In this document: positions 48,428 to 58,743 of the stretch, piece after piece
How positions within the stretch are numbered: position 1 is the stretch's first letter
Layout of the letters: each line of letters opens with the position of its first letter
Assembly (NCBI GenBank): GCA_027577415.1
Contig: JANBQS010000007.1
Coordinates: forward strand, 1 to 64,000
Direction: 5' to 3'
Source of the DNA: Coemansia sp. RSA 922
Taxonomy: Eukaryota; Kickxellomycota; Kickxellomycetes; Kickxellales; Kickxellaceae
Length of the DNA stretch: 64,000 nucleotides
The notes under the pieces: model-generated
What the model was told of the DNA's origin: nothing
The model's input: only the letters and a program-made list of their open reading frames with translations
Databases searched by the model: none
Made by a program: the position numbers and the translations under genes

Positions 48428-51400
48428 ATGGACTTTACGCAAATCGCCGACGGAGCTGGTGCCAGTGCCGAAAAGAACCAAGCCGCTAGCAGTTATGTCT
48501 ATGACTGGTCATCGAGTGAGGACGTGGCCAACTGGTCGCTTACCTCGCTCTCGACCAACAGCATAATTAGCAGCCTAAGCATGATCACTCCGTCTCCCGA
48601 GTACACGCCAAACGATGCCAGATCCGTTGACGGCTGTGGGGACACGCTAGCGGCCTCATACTTGCTAGAGTAAGTAAAATAACAAGAACAATTTGCAATG
48701 TTCTATCGATAATTTATACTTGTACGCCTACTAAACAATTTAATTTATACGTCTGCTATAGTTTATCGATGCAGTCTAGCAATGACAGCAAATCTTATTA
48801 CAAGCAAAAGAAGGCCAAGCGTTTGCCACCCGAGTCCCCCACCGACCGCATTATCAAAAGGTAAATTTAAAGCACATCCTTGGTATAAGAGAAAAGATAC
48901 AAACTGGAACCTGGACTAAACGTCTTTCTTTAACTTTATGTTTACTAGGCGCAAGACAGCGAGCAGCGACCAGGAAAACTATATTGCCGCCAATACGGCG
49001 CCAGCCAAGCGGCGTAACCGACCGGTGGCCTGTGCTCGCAATGGCGTTGCTAAGCAGAAGCCGCGAACCGATACTGGCAACAGCCGCGTCTCCACTCGCT
49101 CGAGGACTCGGGCCGCCGCAGTAGTAATCGCTAGACCCGAAAAGCGCAACAGTCTCACTCTGAAGTCCCAGCCTTGCACACCTGAGAAACTCCTCGAGAC
49201 ACTGCGTCCCAGCGGCTCGCCCACACGTGTGTCCGGCACAAAAGTAGTTGCCAGCGTCAAATTTACGGATTCCAGTAGCAACAGTCTGTGCAAAGTCGAC
49301 AAGTCGCTAGTTTGCAAGGGCTTCTGGGAGGCTATCGACGAAGTCGGCCGCATTTGTCTTCCGCGTCGCTCGGGCAAAACGTACAACTTGACTCAGCTTC
49401 TCCTCTTCTTTAGCTCGTCGCTCGAGCTGGGCAAGCTGGAGAATATTCCCAACAGCGCGCTGGCTAGCGATGGACTTGGTGCTCAGGCTGTTTCCGATAT
49501 GGATGTCGTTGCTCTCTGCCGCAAGAAGCGTGAGTGCTTGTTCAAGGACTCGCTGCTGCTGACAAAGTATCCGGGCTTTTTCAAGGAGCACTTTATGAAG
49601 TACCCCGTACTTTATATATCAATGAGCAAATGCAAGGGTGCGTCGTTCGGCACATTCATTCGGGCTCTTTGCGATACACTCGCTAACGTTGCGCAGAAGT
49701 GGATTGAGGAGATTGAGTTAGCCGGAACCGCCGTTTCCGTTCGGGCACGCCTTTCGTTTGAGCAGCTAAAATATGGACTAGATTTTATTTACAAGGCCCG
49801 CATGGCTCCTTCAAGCCAAATGTCTGATCACACCGATGTGGCGAAGTCACTGTTTCAAGCGCTCTCCACGTTTATTGCCAAGCAGTTTGGCCAGTATCTA
49901 CTACTTATTGACGAGTATGACATCCCGTTTATCTCGATACACCTTGCCAAATGGAGCGACGAGGACAAAGGCGCAGCGCTCGACATCATGAAAACTCTAT
50001 TCCAAGATATGCTTAAGGTAAGTGCCGCCGTTGTCAGAACAAAATTCCCAACAATCTATTACTAATTTTTGCCATGTCTCTTTTATATAGGACAACGACA
50101 ATCTGCGCAAGGGTCTCTTGTTTGGCGTATTCGAGATCCCGCTGACCGAGATGGGCTCCGGCGCCAACAACATCAAGGACATTCGCATGATTCCCGCCGA
50201 GGAGAGCGACATCCAGGGCAGCATACTCACAGCGGCGCATCCCCACTCTGGCTGCGGCATGGATGCGCTAACCGACTCCTTTTGGTTCAACGCACACGAG
50301 GTCGAGCAAATGCTGGACAACAGCACCAAATGGTGCACACGCATCGCCAAGCACAAGACCTTTATTCTCCAGACGATCAAGAAATGGTACAACGGCTACT
50401 ACATCGGTCGGTTCCGCGGCAAGTACAATCCATGGTCAGTCAGCTCGTTTATCGAGGCTCTGTGCGGCTTGCTGAGCCAGACTACTAGCGACGAGGAGGC
50501 CGATATTGCCGCTATTACAAAGTCGGCGGCGAGGGCGTATTGGGTGACGACTGGAACGACGGGCTTGATAGAGGCGCAAATTGACCGCCATCGTCCACAG
50601 TTTATCCACTTGGCCAAGCGCTTGCTGTGCGACTACGAGGCGACAAAGTCCAAGGCTGAGAGTAGTTCTCCCAACAAGACTTCATTAGAGCCGTCACCAC
50701 CGCCTGTTCCTCTAGTATCGACTCGGCTCAATCTCATCAACTTTGACAGCGAGCTGTTCTCCGAGCCCGGCCTACTCACGCTCTGTCTCTACGCCGGCTA
50801 TCTGACCCGTCGTCTATCAACCTCGGTGTGCATCCCAAACCACGAAGTATACCAAGTGTGGCTGCAGCTGTTTGCGCGCGCCGTGTTGGGCACTGAGTTG
50901 GCCGACAACAGCACCAACAACGCTCGCGGCGCGCTTTTATCCGAACTTTGGAAAAACAAGACCGATCTACTATGCACTTTGGCTACGTCGTCGCACGGCG
51001 TACTGAGCAACCACAACAACTATCTCGAGAACGACTACGCCAACCACTTTGCCAACACCATTATGGCCGTGTCGCGGTTCGGCATGCTGACGCACCCCAA
51101 GCAACGCACCGTTGAAATATCACATGTAGTTGCAACGCGCGAAAACCACGCTGGAAATGGTCGCTGCGACTATGCAATGCGCTTGTTTAGCTCCAAGAAT
51201 CGGCCCAACCAGTTTGGCGTTGTCATCGAGTTTAAGCTCATCGAGAATAGTCGGCGTGAGGATACGGCATATCACAAGGAGCGCGCTGAAGAAGGGCTGC
51301 GCCAGATTGGTATCAAGAACTACGACGCCTGCTTGGTTGGTTGCCTGGAGCGCATGGATGTGGGCATGGCCATCGGCAATAGTGCCGTTTATGCTGTATC

Positions 51401-51461
51401 CAGACTTTTTAGACGTCCCAATGCCCATTCCGCGTGGGAAGAGGTAGATAGTCTGTTCTAA
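48428..51461 (+). CDS. AAA-ATPase-like / PD-(D/E)XK nuclease-like protein, four exons
   Basis: Exons 48428-48669, 48762-48860, 48949-50017, 50091-51461; introns of 92, 88 and 73 nt with GTAAGT or GTAAAT donors. The spliced 926-residue protein belongs to the fungal AAA-ATPase-like family (AAA-ATPase_like plus DUF1703-type nuclease). About 230 residues of basic, Ser-rich linker precede LPRRSGKTYNLTQLL, a P-loop at about 250-258. LLLIDEYDIPF, near 430, is Walker B. NGYYIGRFRGKYNPWSV is the typical family segment. Near 826-850 are GRCDYAM and GVVIEFKLI, an Asp and a Glu-x-Lys matching PD-(D/E)XK nucleases. The family is highly expanded in some early-diverging fungi and shares domains with Crinkler-like proteins. 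Catalytic residues look intact. No signal peptide; a nuclear location is plausible. Confidence 0.85.
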
Positions 51462-52545
51462 ATCTATAATTTTTTTTTTTGGTCATTCGAAGTATATTAT
51501 AACAAAATCAATTAGTTCTCAGTACAAAGGAATGTTGATGATTTGAGCATGCGGCCTACTGAGCTCTTCCCGCTTATGTAGTTGTGGACGATCATCTCAT
51601 CCGACCTATCTTCTGAATAAGGCAGCTTTGATCCACCGTCAACTACTCATATATTGGCGGTATGCCCAACGTATAAATATATCCAGAATGTGCAGAGTTG
51701 CTCGGTGACACAAGAAGCATGAGCATCCTCTCTGCTGATTTTGTCGAGATATGTCAGACCATTACCAAAGTCGAGGAATGATGAAGCCAAGTGGACAAAG
51801 TTGGGAGGGGGTTGCCGTTTGGTTCAACTCGCCCTAGTTTGAGGAAAAGATATATTAACCTTGGGAAATATTATTGCGTTGCCACAAGTCCATACTCCTA
51901 ACAACAGCAACATCGATTTAGAGCAAAATATATATCAGGAAACCAGTAGTGGATATATAAAGAGGCTTTAAAATAAAACGACACACTCACCAAGCTTTCA
52001 GAAGATATTGTGTGAATAATAATAAAAATTATTTTGAATTTTGCTGTCAGTGGAGGCAAGCACGAGCATGGAGCTTATATAGGAAGGATGGTCAGTTCTG
52101 ACCCGCGCCAAACAAAAAAAAAGTGATAGACTGTGATATCACCACGATGCGCGATAAAAGTTGATGATACCTTGATCCGAGCGCTAAAGCTATTAGTTGA
52201 CCGACTAGGAGATTTGATTACACTTTGACCAAAGTTTGGTGCTACGGCTTTTTGCCAACCGAATCCCTATTGATCGAGATCGACGCATCCGCTCCATAAA
52301 AGACGGAGCTCAGACAAAATAGATTTTCAGTGTTTACGCGGGTGTAAATGATGGCAAATTTTCTTCTGTAATTTTGTTGGTAATTGAGATCGACAAACGT
52401 CAAGGCTGAGATGCTAAAAAAAAGAGGGTATACTATCACGCGTAAAAGATCATCAGTTTCAAGAGGGATATTTTGCAATAACAAGCAATATATTAGAAAG
52501 GAAAATAATAGTGTAACATGAAAATAAAAAAATTGAGCAATGTGG
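51462..52545. other. Convergent intergenic region
   Basis: AT-rich DNA between the AAA-ATPase-like gene and the GDSL gene. I see no credible gene, RNA or repeat. Confidence 0.4.
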
Positions 52546-53646
52546 TTAGATTCTCGCTGGCTTGGGTGCAGGAGTACCGAGATTGTACTTGCTGATGATA
52601 GACAAGATATTAGCCTCGTTGAGATCAAAAGTCGTACCCTGAACCATAGCAACCATGACCTCCTTTCCATAGTAACCGAACAAACGCTGAACGCGCTCAG
52701 CAGGATGTACAGGGTCAAAGAAATAGTTAGTGCTTGGGTTCTTGCACAACAGATTCTGGTTCGCATCCAAGACCAACTGCAACAACGCCAAAAGCTTGTC
52801 CTCGGCCTGCACGAGATTCAAGAGATTGCCGCCGACACACGAAGTCTTGACATCAGTCAGTCCCAAGGCCGTCGATATGGCCGAGGACTGGACAGTGAGT
52901 TCAACGAAACCGCCAATATCCGCGATATTGAAGAATCCCAGGTCATTGGCGTTATTGGCTGCCCATGCGTGGGCCTTAGTGCTGAGTACGCGGTTATACT
53001 GAGTCACTGTGGCGTTCGATATATCTTGCATCTTGAGAAGCGCAGCCATGGGCGTATGCTGAATGGCTGCCAAATTGGGAACGACAATGTTCTTGAACCC
53101 GATCTTGCGCAATTGTTCCAATTGACCCACCACGGAATTGGACAGAGTCTCGACAAAACTGTCAACCGTCATCTTATTTGTCGCGAGCTTAAACATCTGG
53201 ACAAAGAAATCGTTTGCACCGACTTCCAAAACAGCGATATCCAAAGAGCGCGTAGACGAAAGGGAGTAGAGTGGCCGGGTGAACTTGAAGTAGTTGATTT
53301 GGTCCTGAGTGCTTGGAATCTTGATGGGCATGGGGATGGGCAAAAAGTCCGTGAGCGAGGATTTCGAATTGTCAGAGGTGCTGCCGCCCGCCGCCTTGTT
53401 GTAGAGATTGTAACCGAGTAGTTTGGCCAAATACTCGTTCCACACGGGTCCAGACGAGAAACGACCTTCCCAGTAAGGCACGGGTGGGACTAGACCCAAG
53501 GTCAGTTGCTTGAGCGTGCCAACATCGGAGAGAGAGTCGCCAAAAATGTACAGCGTGGGCTTGGCTGCAGCAGATGGAATCACGGCGGCTTGGATGCTGG
53601 AGGCAGCAACGGCGACAACGACAGAGAGCGAGATGAGTAGTTTCAT
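52546..53646 (-). CDS. Secreted GDSL (SGNH) esterase/lipase
   Basis: Secreted hydrolase of 366 residues with signal peptide MKLLISLSVVVAVAASSIQA. It shows the SGNH blocks in order: LYIFGDSLSDVG (nucleophile Ser, about residue 37), a Gly in KAAGGSTSDN, VLEVGANDFF (Asn of block III), and FFDPVHPAERV (Asp and His, about residues 310-314). The layout is that of the thermolabile-hemolysin-like/plant GDSL group. Substrates may be acyl esters of lipids or polysaccharides. All catalytic residues are present. Single exon; the 5' flank is shared with the divergent chromatin-factor gene, 700 bp away. Confidence 0.88.
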   Translation of the reverse strand: MKLLISLSVVVAVAASSIQAAVIPSAAAKPTLYIFGDSLSDVGTLKQLTLGLVPPVPYWEGRFSSGPVWNEYLAKLLGYNLYNKAAGGSTSDNSKSSLTDFLPIPMPIKIPSTQDQINYFKFTRPLYSLSSTRSLDIAVLEVGANDFFVQMFKLATNKMTVDSFVETLSNSVVGQLEQLRKIGFKNIVVPNLAAIQHTPMAALLKMQDISNATVTQYNRVLSTKAHAWAANNANDLGFFNIADIGGFVELTVQSSAISTALGLTDVKTSCVGGNLLNLVQAEDKLLALLQLVLDANQNLLCKNPSTNYFFDPVHPAERVQRLFGYYGKEVMVAMVQGTTFDLNEANILSIISKYNLGTPAPKPARI

Positions 53647-54346
53647 TCGGGAGTAGATTGTAGAAAGAATGGTGGTGGTGGTGCTTGTAATTACAAATAT
53701 TTTTCCTATTCGGGAATAGGGCCTTTTATACGTAGGCGGTGGGCTAGAAATTCGCCACCACCGTGTTGCGAGCTCGATGGATATTCGGTTTGTTTATTCT
53801 GTAAGACTGCTATTAGTATAAGCTACCTGCGCTTTCCGAGACTGCTGATCCCGTACATAATTTTTTTTTTTACAATACTTTTATTGGACTGGCTAATGCT
53901 TTATCTCGTGAAAGTGCATATGTACAAGTCAAGTGATAGACCGAAAGGAACTACTACGGGACGGGATAGTAAAAATAGCGGGATGTCCGCATATTTCTTT
54001 TATTTAGCTGGTCTAAGCGGAGGAAATGGTCCCCCTCCTCACGTGGGTTTTGTGCACATTTCTCTAATGCCGACACCGACCCTTGTGCTACTACTGGTGA
54101 GGATTTGCACAGTTGCCTTTTCGGCAAACACCCTTATTGACACGAGCTAATGCATGAGGTAATACATGAGTGTGCTACCATATCGTGGGATCCAGTAACA
54201 GAGATGGTGATCAGGTAATTAATTAGCGTTTGGCGTCAAACCATGTGACGTTCAAAAAAGTTTGGTTGATGGTGTATGTTTTGAATTGAGCTTGCATATT
54301 TATTCTCTGCATTTTATTCTTTTATTTTATTTTATTTTTTGCTCTA
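53647..54346. other. Divergent intergenic region
   Basis: Promoters of the GDSL gene (minus; CTTTTATACG near 53731 is TATA-like) and of the gene at 54347. An 88-codon frame at 53884 without clear domain is not supported. Confidence 0.4.
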
Positions 54347-55891
54347 ATGGCGCAGGTGTCTGCCGAGCAAGTGCTAGCCAAACTAAAGCAAAATGGCACG
54401 TTTGATATGATGCGACAGCAAATGCTTTCCTCGTTCTTGGGCAGCTCACGTAGCTCGGAATTCGACCTTTTAGTAAAAGACTTTTTAGAGCGAGCATTGC
54501 CCGACAATACCACGAGAGGGCCCGATCTCAACCAGCTTCTAGAAAAACGTGTGGTTCGTGACTTGGAGCGACAAGGAGCGTTAGAGCAGTTAGAGAAAGA
54601 TGCGCGGAACTTTTGGCTAACTGGAGACCGCAGCGATACTACTACGAAGAGCATTGAGAGCGCAATAGGTGACCTACAAAGTGGCGGAGCCGAGTGTTTG
54701 TCTATGTTGGATGTTGACCCGCCGAGAATATCGGGTGGACAGGCTTCGCGTAGTCACAATTACTATCGAAGAGGCGATACCGTGGTAGCGTTCATATCTT
54801 TATGTGACACTTTGTGCGAGCGAGAGCCGCCCTATATATGCGTGGCAGCCGAAGTGACAGCCTGCGACGCAGTTAAGAACATGTACACGGTGCGAGATCC
54901 TGACGCCGGGGCTCGAAGCACATGGGTGGTATACTGGGACCAACTCTTGGCCATCAAACGACCGTATGAGTGCAAGTACCAAGTAGGCGACCAGGTCTAT
55001 GCTTTATACCGCGACGACCATGGCACTGATACGGCGGTCAGTACCGAGTTCTTCCCTGGTCGCGTGCTGAGCGTGGGGCAATTGTCCCTGGCTGTGAAGT
55101 TCGACTCGGGCGCTCTGGCGCATGTGTATTATGACGAGGTGTTTGCCGCAGGCAGGGTCGGATTTCTGCGGAATAAGAGTGCGGAGAGGAGGCGGAGGAG
55201 AGAAGAGGGCGCCATGGTGGAGACTGCGAAGGGCAGGACTGTGCCGTCATTTACGGGCTTCTGGCCCGAGGACGCTGCTCCCGAGCTCAACAAGCATGGG
55301 AGAAAGGTCAGGTATCGACAGATGCCTCCGATCCTTGTCGCTCATGATCCTGTGACAGGTACCGGTCATAAGGAAAGGCGGAAGAGCCAGGGCACTGAGC
55401 TTGTTAATATCTCGCGCCATTCGAGCCCTGGCTCAGACATGGATATTGACAACAGCTCGCCTGAGCCGCCATCACCAGCGGTTCAGCCAGTTGCCCGGCC
55501 TCAGCAACACCAGCAGCAGCAACAGCCGCATGCTGTTAAAGCCCAGCTGCCTGTGCGGCGCCCATCGCCCGGCTCGGAGGAGGACGGTGAGATTGGGGGC
55601 GAAGAAGGCGAATGCATCAGCGACTCGGCGCATCGCAGGGTTGCCAGCCCCTCGCGTGGCCGATATGCTCAGGATACCCGCGATGACTCGAGTCGTCGCT
55701 CGCGTTGGGACTACCGCTCGCCCGCGCGTAGAAGCGAGCGTAGCAGGTCTCGGTTCGGCTCTTCTACACATTATAGGCCACCGTATGACAGAGGGGAGTA
55801 CCGCAGATCGAGGCGGTCTCGGTCTAGAGGATCATCGCCGCAGTCGTCGAGACATGGGTACCGCGATGACCGGTATCACCCAAGGAGATGA
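54347..55891 (+). CDS. Shg1/BOD1 domain fused to SGF29 Tudor domain
   Basis: Chromatin protein of 514 residues, single exon. Residues about 8-100 (VLAKLKQNGTFDMMRQQM, then LLVKDFLERALPD and LEKRVVRDLERQGALEQL) match the COMPASS-Shg1 (BOD1) domain, a subunit of the Set1 H3K4 methyltransferase complex. Residues about 145-285 match the SGF29 tandem Tudor domain, which reads H3K4me2/3 in SAGA: YYRRGDTVVAF, NMYTVRDPDAG, YQVGDQVYALYRD, TEFFPGRVLSV and LAVKFDSG. Possible aromatic-cage residues are in VYALY and TEFF. The C-terminus is a Ser/Arg/Asp-rich tail with a polyGln stretch, similar to SR proteins. The two domains are normally on separate proteins. The single ORF argues for a genuine fusion. 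Confidence 0.75.
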   Translation: MAQVSAEQVLAKLKQNGTFDMMRQQMLSSFLGSSRSSEFDLLVKDFLERALPDNTTRGPDLNQLLEKRVVRDLERQGALEQLEKDARNFWLTGDRSDTTTKSIESAIGDLQSGGAECLSMLDVDPPRISGGQASRSHNYYRRGDTVVAFISLCDTLCEREPPYICVAAEVTACDAVKNMYTVRDPDAGARSTWVVYWDQLLAIKRPYECKYQVGDQVYALYRDDHGTDTAVSTEFFPGRVLSVGQLSLAVKFDSGALAHVYYDEVFAAGRVGFLRNKSAERRRRREEGAMVETAKGRTVPSFTGFWPEDAAPELNKHGRKVRYRQMPPILVAHDPVTGTGHKERRKSQGTELVNISRHSSPGSDMDIDNSSPEPPSPAVQPVARPQQHQQQQQPHAVKAQLPVRRPSPGSEEDGEIGGEEGECISDSAHRRVASPSRGRYAQDTRDDSSRRSRWDYRSPARRSERSRSRFGSSTHYRPPYDRGEYRRSRRSRSRGSSPQSSRHGYRDDRYHPRR

Positions 55892-56039
55892 TGAGGGGGA
55901 TTGCGCGTTCATTCAATGCTATGTGTGTATTTTCGTATGTCTATTTTTATGATGTGCTCAGCTCTTTTTTCTTTCTTTCCTTCTTTATTTCGTACTTCAA
56001 CTTTTGTAACAATTGGACATCTAACAGCATATACCTGGA

Positions 56040-57914
56040 ATGATTGCTATATTCTCTCTGTTGCTCATCTTTAGTGTGGCTGCCAGCGGTGCGCCAAAGC
56101 CGATAAGACCGATGCACTCGCAGAGGCCCGCGTTTAACATATACGAGCAGCCCTTGCGCGTTAACGTGAGCCTGGGTTTGCGCAGTTTGGCCAGAGACCT
56201 CGTCACTTTGCCGCATAAGCGCCAGTGGTCCCAGCTCGGCGACCAGATCGCCACTGCCACTGCCTACCTCGGCACACGCCACGCAATTCCTTCTGGATCC
56301 GTTGCCATCACGGACGCGTATACTGACAGCATCTCAGGAATTACTCACGTATATGCGCGTCAAACCATCAATGGGCTGCCAGTGATTAATGGTCTGGCCA
56401 ATGTCAATATCGATGCCAATGGACACGTCATTTCCGCCTCTCAGTCTTTTGCACCGCCATCCTTGGCAACATCCTCTTCGATCGGTACTGATAGTTTCTC
56501 GCTCGACTCGGCCCTCGCTTCACTCATCGCCTATGTTGGACCCGAGTCCAATACTGACATGTCTCCGAGCACATCGCCGGCTAATATCAGCAATGGACAA
56601 TGCACGGCGTCCAAAGCGCTGATCTACGCTGCTAATGGTATTGTGACTCCTGTGTGGCACATGTCATTGAGACGCGCAGATCACTGGTGGAGCGCATGTG
56701 TGAACACCGAGCTTGGACGTATCGAGTCTCTTTGCGACTGGACGTATACATCCGAGGCTTTTCGCGTATTCCCGCGCACTGTCCTGTCGCCGTCAGACGG
56801 TACGATGCAGATGGTTGTCAGTCCGGCCAACACTACAGCTAGTCCCAAGGGCTGGGTCACGATGAATACTACGGCGGGGAATAACGTCTGGGCGCAAAGC
56901 AGCAGTTCCGGTAGCAATGATATGTGGATTAACAGCTATCGGCCGACTGCAAGCAACAAGACCTTTGACTACCCGCTTGATTTGACTCAGCAGCCGGCGA
57001 CGTATCTGGACTTTTCCATTACGCAGTTGTTCTACACGGTCAACACCATGCACGACCTGGCGTTTATCTACGGGTTCGACGAGGCAGCTGGCAACTTTCA
57101 GGACGTCAACTATAGCGGACTGGGGAAAGGCGGCGACTACGTTATTGCTACAGCGCAGGACAGCAGTGGCGTGAACAATGCCATGTTTGAGTCGCCGCCT
57201 GACGGGCAGCACGGGCGGATGCGCATGTTTGTGTGGACAAAGACCACTCCCAATCGTGACGGCGATTTGGAGCAAGACATTGTAGCGCACGAGTTTACAC
57301 ATGGCATTTCAAGCCGGCTGACTGGCGGGCCTGCCAACGCCGACTGTCTCGGCGACGGCGAGCCTGCTGGGATGGGTGAAGGATGGAGTGACGCAGTAGC
57401 CAACCTCTTGCGCATCCGAGTCAACCACACGCGTAATGTCGATATAATCGTGGGCGAGTACGTCTATGGAGCCGGTATCCGCAAGTACCCGTACTCGACC
57501 AGTCTGAAAACCAACCCTACCACGTATGGCTACCTCGACAAGCCCGAATTCAAGGAGGTGCACGCTGTCGGCGAGGTGTGGGCTGAGATGCTGTATGAGG
57601 TCACATGGAACCTGGTGGACAAGAACGGAATTTCTGGCGACCTGCTTGCGCATGACTTGACAAAGGGCAATGCGCTAATGATGCAGATTATGCTGGGCGG
57701 AATGAAGCTCCAGCCATGCAATCCGTCCTTTGTTGACGCGCGTAACGCTATTGTTCAAGCCGAAAATACTCTGACTGGCGGCAAAAACCATTGCGCGTTG
57801 TGGCACGGGTTTGCGAAGCGCGGGCTGGGCATCGGCGCCAAATTCGATGGACGCCAGCGCAAAGAGGACTTTGGCGTGCCGGAAGCATGTCTACTTGAGA
57901 AAAGTAGGGTGTAG
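56040..57914 (+). CDS. Secreted fungalysin metalloprotease (M36)
   Basis: Secreted zinc endopeptidase of 624 residues. A signal peptide (MIAIFSLLLIFSVAASG) is followed by a propeptide with the FTP-type pattern SGITHVYARQTINGLPVING and VNIDANGHVISA. The catalytic domain begins around residue 260; LDFSITQLFYTVNTMHDLAF is typical. HEFTH near residue 417 gives the two His ligands and catalytic Glu, and GEGWSD near 446 gives the third ligand. ALWHGFAKRGLG at the end is also a family signature. Length and order are those of fungalysins, which degrade host or environmental protein. Intact; single exon. Lies 150 bp downstream of the Shg1-SGF29 gene on the same strand. Confidence 0.93.
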   Translation: MIAIFSLLLIFSVAASGAPKPIRPMHSQRPAFNIYEQPLRVNVSLGLRSLARDLVTLPHKRQWSQLGDQIATATAYLGTRHAIPSGSVAITDAYTDSISGITHVYARQTINGLPVINGLANVNIDANGHVISASQSFAPPSLATSSSIGTDSFSLDSALASLIAYVGPESNTDMSPSTSPANISNGQCTASKALIYAANGIVTPVWHMSLRRADHWWSACVNTELGRIESLCDWTYTSEAFRVFPRTVLSPSDGTMQMVVSPANTTASPKGWVTMNTTAGNNVWAQSSSSGSNDMWINSYRPTASNKTFDYPLDLTQQPATYLDFSITQLFYTVNTMHDLAFIYGFDEAAGNFQDVNYSGLGKGGDYVIATAQDSSGVNNAMFESPPDGQHGRMRMFVWTKTTPNRDGDLEQDIVAHEFTHGISSRLTGGPANADCLGDGEPAGMGEGWSDAVANLLRIRVNHTRNVDIIVGEYVYGAGIRKYPYSTSLKTNPTTYGYLDKPEFKEVHAVGEVWAEMLYEVTWNLVDKNGISGDLLAHDLTKGNALMMQIMLGGMKLQPCNPSFVDARNAIVQAENTLTGGKNHCALWHGFAKRGLGIGAKFDGRQRKEDFGVPEACLLEKSRV

Positions 57915-58743
57915 CTTTCGTCTTGGCATTCAGGAGGGGTTCTTTTTGAATATAAAGCAAACAGAGACGTTCCTTTCTCCCTTTTGTTTTAACTAGAACA
58001 ATGATCGCCAATACGAGAAAAGAAGCCAGTGGTTGTCTTCAAAGAATAGACCACTATATGTGCAAATATGGCTATTGCTCTTTGACTGATGTTGCCTTTT
58101 GCCTCTCCTTTTTTCAGGCATGCACGTACCGCGGTCTAATTGTGCTTTTTTTATTGCTCTCACTGAGTATGAAATGGCTAGTTGTTTACAAGTTTGAGCT
58201 GCAGCAAATTGTGCATGGGGAGCGGCACTAATTGTGTCTGTGTGCATTCCCTTGCGTCCCTGTGGTTGCATGATCTGGCTGAATGCATACCGTCGCTCAC
58301 TTTCTCATATAAAGAGAACACCCCTTCCCCCACTGTGAAAGAAAAAGTGGGTTTCCAGCTGCTCGGTGTCCTATACTTTCCCCTCTTTTTTTATGTTTAT
58401 GAATATCACGTCTATCTCTTTACGCATTTTTTTATTTAACGAATCTCGGTAACTTAGAAGGTAAGCTTACCATAGAGCCAGAGATAAAGAAAAGAAAAAA
58501 ACAAAGTGCCCTGCATTTTAAGACCTGCATGAGAATGCCTGCTCAGCGGGTATTGTCAGTATCCAGATTCACACACACACTGAACACTTTTTATTTTGAC
58601 AATGAAAGAGGGATATTGTACCTGCTGATCAAATTGCTCATGAGCAAAAAAAAAAAAAAGATGCATGTGTCCCTGAATGTACTGCAGCTCTCTTGTTTCT
58701 CTACTCTACTCTAATTTTATTTTATTTTTGTATTTTATAGACA
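57915..58743. other. Intergenic region
   Basis: ATATAAAGAGAACACCCC then TTCCCCCACTGTGAAAG near 58308 is reminiscent of the AAAAAGGAGAACAT block upstream of the small orphan genes. No gene seen. The last part is the promoter of the 7TM gene, with an A-run near 58647. Confidence 0.35.

Noticed and set aside
52540..53421. 293-codon plus-strand frame opposite the GDSL gene
   Set aside because: Antisense shadow; the minus-strand frame has signal peptide and all SGNH blocks.
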